In this document: one piece after another, positions 5,311-10,848 of the stretch
Layout: every line of letters begins with the position of its first letter
How positions within the stretch are numbered: the first letter of the stretch is position 1
Assembly (NCBI GenBank): GCA_937871705.1
Contig: CALMOO010000849.1
Location: forward strand, 442 to 11,289
Direction: 5' to 3'
Origin: an uncultured Hymenobacter sp.
GTDB taxonomy: Bacteria; Bacteroidota; Bacteroidia; Cytophagales; Hymenobacteraceae
Length of the DNA: 10,848 bases
Position numbers and translations under genes: made by a program
Notes under the pieces: generated by a model
Seen by the model: only the letters and a program-made list of their open reading frames with translations
Told to the model about the DNA's origin: nothing
The model's database searches: none

Positions 5311-7800
5311 TTAGACCGTTTTAACTTTTGAGCGCTCCACGCTCAGGCGTTGTAGGTTCAGGTCCATGTCGTCGTCTTCCTCGTGATAGGTCTCATCGTA
5401 GTGGCGAATAGGCGCATCGTTAGGAATTTTCTCATCCTTGCCGTGCTCAAAGGTCACGAGCAGCGTCGGGAGCAGCACGAGGTTCGAGAAGTTGGTTATC
5501 AGCAGCGAAGCGCCCATGAGCACGCCCAGCGCCTTCGTACCACCAAACTCGCTGAAGGCGAATATGCTAAAGCCCAAAAACAACACGATACTTGTGTAAA
5601 TCATGCTGGTACCAGCTTCCACCATCGTGTTAGTAATAGCATCCGTGACGGTGCGGCCCGCCATCGCCATTTCCTGCCGGAACTTGGCCAGCAAGTGAAT
5701 AGAGTTGTCGCCGTCAATACCCAGCGCAATCACGAAGATGAGCGCCGTGCTCGGCTTAAGCGCAATGCCAAAATACCCCATAATGCCGGCTGTAAGGGCC
5801 AGCGTAAACAGGTTGGGAATGAGCGCGTAGAATATGGTACGTATGGAGCGAAACAGCAGCAACACCACGATGGCCACCAGCCCGAAAGCCCACATCAGGC
5901 TTTCACGCAGGGTGCCGATAACGTACTCGTTGCCCTTGGTGAAAATAACGGTGGTACCCGTGCGGCGCACCGTCATACCCGAGTTGGCGAAGATGCGCTT
6001 CATAGCCGGCTCGATGCGGCGAACCACCAGCGTATCCAGCTTGTGCGAGCCAATATCGGCTATTTTAAGGCTCACGCGGGCCTTCTGCGAGTTCTTATCG
6101 ACGAAGCTGTTGAGCAGCTTATTCATCGACGCGCCCGCAGTGCCCTGGGCCGCCGTGGTTTTGGTCGAGTCGGGGCTACCAGTGGTCGTGCTACCCCCTT
6201 GCGAGTTGGCTAGGTAGCTTAGGATGAAGTTCTTGTCGTCGTTGTTGGGCAGGCGGTAAAACTCCGGCTCGCCGTTGTAAAACGCCTGGGTAGCGGCCTT
6301 GATAAATGTGACCATGCTGATAGGCGGCGACAGCTCGGGCTGAGCCCGTAGGAATTTCTCAAACTGGTCGATTTTCTGCAAATTGGGCAGCTTAAGCAGC
6401 CCCTTAGGCTTGCCCGTATCTACCACAAATTCGAGCGGCATCACCCCGCTAAAGTGGGCTTGAAAAAAGTCCAAGTCTGTATTAACCGAGCTAGATTTAG
6501 GCAGGTCATCGACCATAAATGACACGGCCTCAATCTTGCTGATGCCAATGCCCGCGATAGTCAGCAGCCCCAGCGCCGCCAGGTACACAGTGCCGCGCCG
6601 GTGCAGCACGATGTGGTCGAGGAAGTGAATAATGCCCAGCAGTGGCTTCGAATCGAGGTGTTCCAGCTGCTTCTCCGTGGGCGGCGGCAGGTAGGTAAAC
6701 ACCGCCGGAATCATGATAAAGCTGATGACGAAGGCGATGAAAATGTTAATCGTCGCCACCATGCCAAACTGATAGAGAATGGCAATATCGGTGAAGGTGA
6801 ACACCACGAAACCGATGGCCGTGGTGGTGTTATTCATCAGCGTAATCAGGCCGATTTTGCGGATTACCCGCGTCATGGCCAGTATCTGGTTGCCTGATTT
6901 GCGGTAGTCGTAGTGGTAGCGCGAAAGTAAATAGGTACAGTTTGGCACCCCGATAACTACCAGAATACTAGGAATCAGACCCGTCAGCAAGTTGATTTTG
7001 TAGCCCAGCAGCACGATGCTACCCACGCAACATATCATCACGCACACCACAACTAGCAGCGGAAACACCACCGCTGACCACGTGCGGAAGAACATGAAAA
7101 GCGTGACGCCCATCACGAGCACCACTAGCATAGCGAAGAACTTCATTTCGCCCGCAACCTTACTTGTCATCGTGGAGCGCACGTAGGGTAGGCCCGCGTA
7201 GTGCATCTTAATGTGGGTGGTCTTCTCAAACCGCTCGGCGTGGCCCAGGATGTTGTTCATCACGGCCTGCCGGCGGTTGGAGTTGAGGTAGGCGGGGTCG
7301 AGCGTCACGGCCAGTAGCGTGGCGCCGCTACGAGGGGAGATAATCTGGCCTTTGTAGAACTCAATGTTGTTGACCACCCGCATCAGCGAGTCGAGCTGGC
7401 GCTGCGAGCGCGGAGCCGACTTGAAGATGGGCGCAGTCACAAACTTCGAGTTCACCGTGTCCTTCTCAATCTGGATGAGGCGCGGGATGCCGAGCACCCC
7501 GCTTACCCCCTCCACTTTGGCCAAGGTATCGGTGAGCTGGCGCAACTGGTTGAACTTGCCGAGCTGGTACACCGAACTGTCCTGCATCCCCAGCACGAGG
7601 ATGTTGCCATCCTCCCCGAAGGTCTTTTTGAACTGCTGGAAGTACACCATGTCGGGGTCCTTCGGGCTCACCACCTGGGCAAAGTCGTAGGTCATCTCCA
7701 CGTCTTTGGCAAACCAGGCCATCGTGACGGTAAAAATGGCAATCAGGCCCAGCAGCCACTGCCGGTACTTGATGATAAAGAGGGCGATATGTCCCCACAT
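5311..7800 (-). CDS. RND superfamily transporter, MMPL-type, substrate unknown
   Basis: An 829-residue inner-membrane protein with the RND layout: one helix (about 14-31), a periplasmic domain (32-219), five helices (about 220-370), then a second half with a helix (402-420), a periplasmic domain (421-632) and five more helices (633-783). Such proteins usually use the proton gradient to export lipids or other hydrophobic molecules. The second-half fourth helix has GIDGDNSIHLLAKF, with the conserved aspartate at D698 four residues before the histidine. The matching first-half stretch is GVPNCTYLLSRY, with proline (P286) there. The second periplasmic domain holds a Ser/Thr/Gly-rich low-complexity insert (about 533-558), and the cytoplasmic tail has an acidic patch EEDDDMD (807-813). 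No adaptor or outer-membrane factor is adjacent. It starts 56 bp after glyS with no terminator between them, so co-transcription is likely. Confidence 0.9.
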   Translation of the reverse strand: MWGHIALFIIKYRQWLLGLIAIFTVTMAWFAKDVEMTYDFAQVVSPKDPDMVYFQQFKKTFGEDGNILVLGMQDSSVYQLGKFNQLRQLTDTLAKVEGVSGVLGIPRLIQIEKDTVNSKFVTAPIFKSAPRSQRQLDSLMRVVNNIEFYKGQIISPRSGATLLAVTLDPAYLNSNRRQAVMNNILGHAERFEKTTHIKMHYAGLPYVRSTMTSKVAGEMKFFAMLVVLVMGVTLFMFFRTWSAVVFPLLVVVCVMICCVGSIVLLGYKINLLTGLIPSILVVIGVPNCTYLLSRYHYDYRKSGNQILAMTRVIRKIGLITLMNNTTTAIGFVVFTFTDIAILYQFGMVATINIFIAFVISFIMIPAVFTYLPPPTEKQLEHLDSKPLLGIIHFLDHIVLHRRGTVYLAALGLLTIAGIGISKIEAVSFMVDDLPKSSSVNTDLDFFQAHFSGVMPLEFVVDTGKPKGLLKLPNLQKIDQFEKFLRAQPELSPPISMVTFIKAATQAFYNGEPEFYRLPNNDDKNFILSYLANSQGGSTTTGSPDSTKTTAAQGTAGASMNKLLNSFVDKNSQKARVSLKIADIGSHKLDTLVVRRIEPAMKRIFANSGMTVRRTGTTVIFTKGNEYVIGTLRESLMWAFGLVAIVVLLLFRSIRTIFYALIPNLFTLALTAGIMGYFGIALKPSTALIFVIALGIDGDNSIHLLAKFRQEMAMAGRTVTDAITNTMVEAGTSMIYTSIVLFLGFSIFAFSEFGGTKALGVLMGASLLITNFSNLVLLPTLLVTFEHGKDEKIPNDAPIRHYDETYHEEDDDMDLNLQRLSVERSKVKTV

Positions 7801-7856
7801 AAGCGTATTTTTTTAGTACAAGCAACTTCCCTACCCCCCTGCCGTGCCAGCGAAGC

Positions 7857-9368
7857 TTACAGCTTCTCGAACACGCGCCGGAAGCTCACAGCTTCGCCAA
7901 TGTAGGCCCGCAACGCACTGATGGGCATGCGGGTTTGCTCGCGGGTGTCGCGGTGGCGCACCGTTACGGTGTCGTCTTCCAGGGTTTGGCCGTCCACCAC
8001 TATACAAAAAGGCGTGCCGATAAGGTCCTGGCGCGTGTAGCGCTTGCCGATGGCGTCCTTGTCCTCAATCACCAAGCGGAAATCGAAGCGCAGGTCGTCG
8101 AAAATTTGCTGCGCTTTTTCAGGCATACCGTCTTTGCGCACCAGCGGGAAAATGGCCGCCTTGATGGGCGCCACCGCTGGGTGCAGCTTCAGGAAGGTGC
8201 GCTGCTTGGTGGTTTGGGTTTCGCCATCGCCTTCGGTAATAGTCTCTTCTTGGAAGGCTTCGCAGAGGGTAGCCAAGAACAGGCGGTCAGCACCGACCGA
8301 CGTTTCGACTACGTAGGGCACGTAGTTGCCATAGGGCTTGCCGGTGGTCTCGTCTATATCGTTGTCGAAGTACTGCTGCTTCTTGCGGCTCAGGTTCTGG
8401 TGCTGAGTCAGGTCAAAGTCACCGCGCGAGTGAATGCCCTCCATTTCCTTGAAGCCGAAGGGGAATTCGTACTCGATGTCCACGGCGGCTTTGGCGTAGT
8501 GGGCCAGCTTGTCGTGGTCGTGGAAGCGCAGCTTCTCAGCCGGCAGCCCTAGGGCTTCGTGGAAGCGGCGACGCGCGGCCTTCCAGGTGTCATACCACTC
8601 ACCTTCGGTGCCAGGGCGCACGAAGAATTGCATCTCCATTTGCTCAAATTCACGCATGCGGAAGATGAACTGACGAGCCACAATCTCGTTGCGGAACGCC
8701 TTACCGATTTGGGCGATGCCGAACGGAATTTTCATCCGCGCCGACTTCTGCACGTTCAGGAAGTTCACGAAAATGCCCTGGGCCGTTTCTGGGCGCAGGT
8801 ACACGGGCGGTGCTTCCGAGTCCACGGCCGAGCCCTGGGTCGAGAACATCAGGTTGAACTGGCGTACCTCGGTCCACTTGCCGGTGCCCGAAACGGGGCA
8901 CTTAATTTCTTCGTCGATGATAAGCTGGCGCACGCCGGCCAGGTCGTTGGCGGTGAGCAGGCGACCCATCTCGGCGGTGAGCGCCGCGCCGCGGGCAGGG
9001 TCGCCGGCCTTTTCGTACTCAGCAGCTTTCTCTTCGAGCAGCACATCGGCGCGGTAGCGCTTTTTGCTGTCGAGGTTATCGATGAGGGGGTCGTTGAAGC
9101 CCGCTACGTGGCCGCTGGCCTCCCAGGTGCGCGGGTCCATGAAAATGGCCGCGTCGATGCCGACCACGTTGCCGTGCAGCTGGGTCATGGCTTCCCACCA
9201 GAGGCGCTTGAGGTTGTTTTTCAGCTCCACGCCGTTGGGGCCGTAGTCGTACACGGCGGCCAAGCCATCGTAGATTTCGGAGGACTGGAACACGAAGCCG
9301 TATTCCTTGGCGTGGGCCACAATATCTTTTAGTTGGGCAGATTCGGGGGCGGTAGTGGGCTTGCTCAT
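7857..9368 (-). CDS. glyS: Glycyl-tRNA synthetase, single-chain alpha2 type
   Basis: Charges tRNA-Gly with glycine; a class II synthetase of the one-chain dimeric form (sometimes named glyQS), not the alpha2-beta2 form of many bacteria. The 503-residue protein shows EYGFVFQSSEIYDGLAAVYD (22-41), EASGHVAGFNDPL (83-95), RPETAQGIF (192-200), motif 2 FRNE...REFEQME (226-245) and motif 3 TSVGADR (356-362). The C-terminal part from about LHPAVAPIKAAIFPL (395-409) is the anticodon-binding domain, with RYTRQDLIGTPFCIVVDG (443-460). I place the start at the ATG at 9366-9368; a TTG three codons upstream is in frame but overlaps a promoter box and is unlikely. A CPVSG segment (157-161) sits where some homologues have a Cys-rich metal site, but only one cysteine remains. 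First gene of the probable glyS-transporter-ileS unit. Confidence 0.97.
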   Translation of the reverse strand: MSKPTTAPESAQLKDIVAHAKEYGFVFQSSEIYDGLAAVYDYGPNGVELKNNLKRLWWEAMTQLHGNVVGIDAAIFMDPRTWEASGHVAGFNDPLIDNLDSKKRYRADVLLEEKAAEYEKAGDPARGAALTAEMGRLLTANDLAGVRQLIIDEEIKCPVSGTGKWTEVRQFNLMFSTQGSAVDSEAPPVYLRPETAQGIFVNFLNVQKSARMKIPFGIAQIGKAFRNEIVARQFIFRMREFEQMEMQFFVRPGTEGEWYDTWKAARRRFHEALGLPAEKLRFHDHDKLAHYAKAAVDIEYEFPFGFKEMEGIHSRGDFDLTQHQNLSRKKQQYFDNDIDETTGKPYGNYVPYVVETSVGADRLFLATLCEAFQEETITEGDGETQTTKQRTFLKLHPAVAPIKAAIFPLVRKDGMPEKAQQIFDDLRFDFRLVIEDKDAIGKRYTRQDLIGTPFCIVVDGQTLEDDTVTVRHRDTREQTRMPISALRAYIGEAVSFRRVFEKL

Positions 9369-9374
9369 AAGCAG

Positions 9375-9382
9375 CAAAGTTA
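9375..9382 (-). promoter_or_regulatory. Bacteroidota -7 promoter box for glyS
   Basis: The minus strand reads TAACTTTG, a perfect match to the TAnnTTTG element used by the Bacteroidota primary sigma factor. Only 6 nt separate it from the glyS ATG, so transcription should begin at or within a few bases of the start codon. I see no clear -33 TTG at the expected distance, which would fall inside the palindrome at 9384-9553. Confidence 0.6.
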
Positions 9383-9383
9383 G

Positions 9384-9553
9384 ACCGCAGATTGAACGGA
9401 TTTAACGGATTACGTAGATACGCCCGCTGCGCGGGCTGGCTAAGTAGGAGAAGATTGACCAAAAGCACCGGTATTTTCTAGTGCTTCTCGCCCGTAGTCA
9501 GCCTGCGCAGCGGGCGTATCTGCGTAATCCGTTAAATCCGCTAAATCTGCGGT
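9384..9553. repeat. 170-bp palindromic element between divergent genes (family B)
   Basis: Arms 9384-9441 and 9496-9553 are 58 bp each and are reverse complements at 53 of 58 positions. The 54-nt centre has a further small hairpin (GAGA and AGCAC pairing with GTGCTTCTC). Three of the five differences become G-U pairs in a plus-strand transcript. The arms contain CCGTTAAATCCG and ATCTGCGG, a type of word I associate with intergenic repeats in this phylum, and share nothing evident with the GTCATGCTGAGC family. The element fills most of the 262-bp gap between glyS and the phosphate transporter, starting 1 bp from the glyS -7 box and ending 37 bp before the other promoter box. It has no open frame of note and no transposase. 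Confidence 0.9.
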
Positions 9554-9590
9554 AACGATTCGGTAACATGACGCATCTAGGATGCCGGCC

Positions 9591-9598
9591 TAATTTTG
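9591..9598 (+). promoter_or_regulatory. Bacteroidota -7 promoter box for the phosphate transporter
   Basis: TAATTTTG is a perfect TAnnTTTG match placed 32 nt before the ATG at 9631. Transcription would start near 9603-9606 and give a leader of about 25 nt. No convincing -33 TTG is visible about 19 bp upstream. Confidence 0.6.
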
Positions 9599-9601
9599 AG
9601 G

Positions 9602-9622
9602 GCCGAAATCTCCCACTTCGGC
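9602..9622 (+). other. Small leader hairpin ahead of the phosphate transporter
   Basis: GCCGAA (9602-9607) pairs with TTCGGC (9617-9622) across a 9-nt loop. Given the promoter box just upstream, this 6-bp hairpin would sit at or next to the 5' end of the mRNA, ending 8 nt before the start codon. It may protect the 5' end or limit ribosome access; a chance hairpin is possible. Confidence 0.35.
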
Positions 9623-9630
9623 GCTACTCT

Positions 9631-10848
9631 ATGTTCGGACTTGAACCCCATGTGCTCTTGCTGCTAGGCATTTGTCTATTCGCAGCTTGTGCTTTCGAAT
9701 TTGTTAACGGCTTTCACGACACGGCCAACGCCGTGGCCACGGTCATTTATACCAACACGCTGCGCCCTTGGGTGGCGGTGGTGTGGTCGGCTTTCTGGAA
9801 TTTCATCGGTGTGTTTGCCGGCGGCATCGGGGTGGCAATGGGCATTGTGTATTTGCTGCCCGTCGAAAGTTTGGTTGACCAAAATGTGTACCACGGCATT
9901 GCCATGGTGGGCGCGCTCATCGTGGCCGCCATCATCTGGAACGTGGGCACTTGGTACTACGGCATTCCGTCGTCGTCGTCGCACGCGCTTATCGGCTCTA
10001 TCCTGGGGGTAGGCATTGCGTTTTCGCTGCTGCCCGGCGGCAAAGGCGCCGCCATCAACTGGAGCAAGGCTGGCGAAAGCGGCTTGGCCTTGCTCTTGAG
10101 CCCACTGCTGGGCTTCACGCTCACCATCGGCCTAATGTTTCTGCTCAAGCGCTTCTCACCGAGCAAAGCCATTTTTCGGGAGCCGCACAAGCGCAAGCCC
10201 CCACCCCTCTGGATTCGCCTCACCCTCATCACCACCTGCACGCTGGTGAGCTACTTCCACGGCTCAAACGACGGCCAGAAGGGGGTAGGGCTGATTATGC
10301 TGATTCTAATTGGCATCGTGCCCATCCAGTTTGCGGTTGATAACACCAAAAATCCGCTTGACCTGCGCGACTCGCTCGCCAAAGTCGAGTACGTGATGGG
10401 TCGCGTCAACAAAACCGAGCTGGGTGCCGCCGACCAGCAGCTGCTCGCCGAAGTGCAAGCCCAAACCACTGACCTCGACCGCGTATTTGTCGGCAAAAAC
10501 AAGGTCGAAGACTTGCCTAAAAATGCCCGCTTTGAGATTCGACGCGACATATTACTGCTCGCTAACCGCGGCAAAAAGCTGCTCGCCTCCGAGAGCGTGA
10601 GCCTGAGCACCGCCGACCGCACCACCTACACCCAGGCCATCGACCAGATGCACTCGTTTACCGATTATGCGCCTTGGTGGGTGCTGTTTGCGGTGAGCTT
10701 CTCGCTGGCCTGCGGCACCATGATAGGCTGGCAGCGCATTGTCAAAACCATCGGCGAGCGTATCGGCAAGGAGCACCTCACCTACGCCCAGGGCGCTAGC
10801 TCCGAGCTGATTGCGGCCGCCATGATTGGCGCCAGCACGGAGTTTGGC
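9631..10848 (+). CDS. Inorganic phosphate transporter, PiT family, 3' end beyond window
   Basis: A membrane carrier for low-affinity phosphate (or metal-phosphate) uptake driven by an ion gradient. The frame is open from the ATG at 9631 to the right edge: 406 residues without a stop. The first PiT repeat shows FVNGFHDTANAVAT (24-37, key N26, D30 and N33), followed by PSSSSHALIGSI (113-124), the counterpart of the P-x-S-S/T-T-H motif. The second repeat begins with FHGSNDGQKGVG (209-220). Residues about 239-344 form a charged, mostly helical-looking soluble stretch between the membrane halves, as in the longer bacterial PiT proteins. Helices resume with APWWVLFAVSFSLACGTMIGW, and GWQRIVKTIGERI is the conserved run before the last motif. 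The second P-x-S-T-T-H would lie just past the edge. Transcribed away from glyS; no PhoU-like partner is visible. Confidence 0.95.
   Translation, partial: MFGLEPHVLLLLGICLFAACAFEFVNGFHDTANAVATVIYTNTLRPWVAVVWSAFWNFIGVFAGGIGVAMGIVYLLPVESLVDQNVYHGIAMVGALIVAAIIWNVGTWYYGIPSSSSHALIGSILGVGIAFSLLPGGKGAAINWSKAGESGLALLLSPLLGFTLTIGLMFLLKRFSPSKAIFREPHKRKPPPLWIRLTLITTCTLVSYFHGSNDGQKGVGLIMLILIGIVPIQFAVDNTKNPLDLRDSLAKVEYVMGRVNKTELGAADQQLLAEVQAQTTDLDRVFVGKNKVEDLPKNARFEIRRDILLLANRGKKLLASESVSLSTADRTTYTQAIDQMHSFTDYAPWWVLFAVSFSLACGTMIGWQRIVKTIGERIGKEHLTYAQGASSELIAAAMIGASTEFG

Noticed and set aside
5383..6213. Plus-strand open frame of 276 codons opposite the RND transporter
   Set aside because: Antisense shadow: rich in His, Arg and Gln, no hydrophobic or domain pattern, and fully inside a well-supported gene.
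8559..9332. Plus-strand open frame of 257 codons opposite glyS
   Set aside because: Mirror of the conserved GlyRS N-terminal half, with composition typical of an antisense frame and no motif.
9369..9377. Earlier TTG start for glyS adding three residues (MLL)
   Set aside because: The TTG overlaps the TAACTTTG promoter box and would lie upstream of the expected transcription start; the ATG at 9366-9368 is a better start.
9384..9630. T-box, riboswitch or other leader regulator for glyS or the phosphate transporter
   Set aside because: The promoter boxes leave almost no leader for glyS and about 25 nt for the transporter, too short for a known riboswitch; no T-box sequence is visible.
9967..9984. 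TCG trinucleotide run as a microsatellite
   Set aside because: Only four TCG units, encoding the serine run of the PiT motif PSSSSHAL; explained by protein conservation and preferred codon use.

Overview
The window looks like a chromosomal stretch of a fairly GC-rich Bacteroidota, most likely a Hymenobacter-type member of the Cytophagales. The clues are two perfect copies of the Bacteroidota -7 promoter word TAnnTTTG in the only divergent intergenic region, little visible Shine-Dalgarno sequence ahead of the genes, an isoleucyl-tRNA synthetase of the type-2 form with a GIHH signature, a single-chain alpha2 glycyl-tRNA synthetase, an enlarged LspA and a peptide-type ABC ATPase with a C-terminal tail typical of double-ATPase proteins. 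The genus is an inference. Content is housekeeping; I see no phage, insertion sequence, CRISPR array, tRNA or rRNA.

Layout. Positions 1-9368 read leftward (minus strand). In order of transcription: glyS (glycyl-tRNA synthetase), an 829-residue RND/MMPL membrane transporter of unknown substrate 56 bp behind it, ileS (isoleucyl-tRNA synthetase) after a 76-bp gap holding a small palindrome, a hairpin terminator, lspA (lipoprotein signal peptidase) with a GTG start, a 116-bp palindrome, and the first 291 residues of a peptide-transport ABC ATPase that runs off the left edge. From 9631 to the right edge one gene reads rightward: a PiT-family phosphate transporter, cut by the window end.

How they fit together. 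glyS, the transporter and ileS are probably one transcription unit started at a promoter so close to the glyS start codon that the message may be leaderless, and ended by the terminator at 1807-1848. lspA and the ABC ATPase lie beyond it and probably have separate control. Functionally the genes serve translation (two synthetases), envelope work (lipoprotein processing, RND transporter) and uptake (peptides, phosphate).

Points worth a second look are the swapped HIGH motif in IleRS (GIHH, linked in the literature to extreme mupirocin resistance), three palindromic intergenic elements of at least two families, a promoter abutting the glyS start codon, loss of the conserved aspartate in only one half of the RND transporter, and a strongly over-represented octamer, CTACCCCC/GGGGGTAG, found 11 times by eye in unrelated reading frames.
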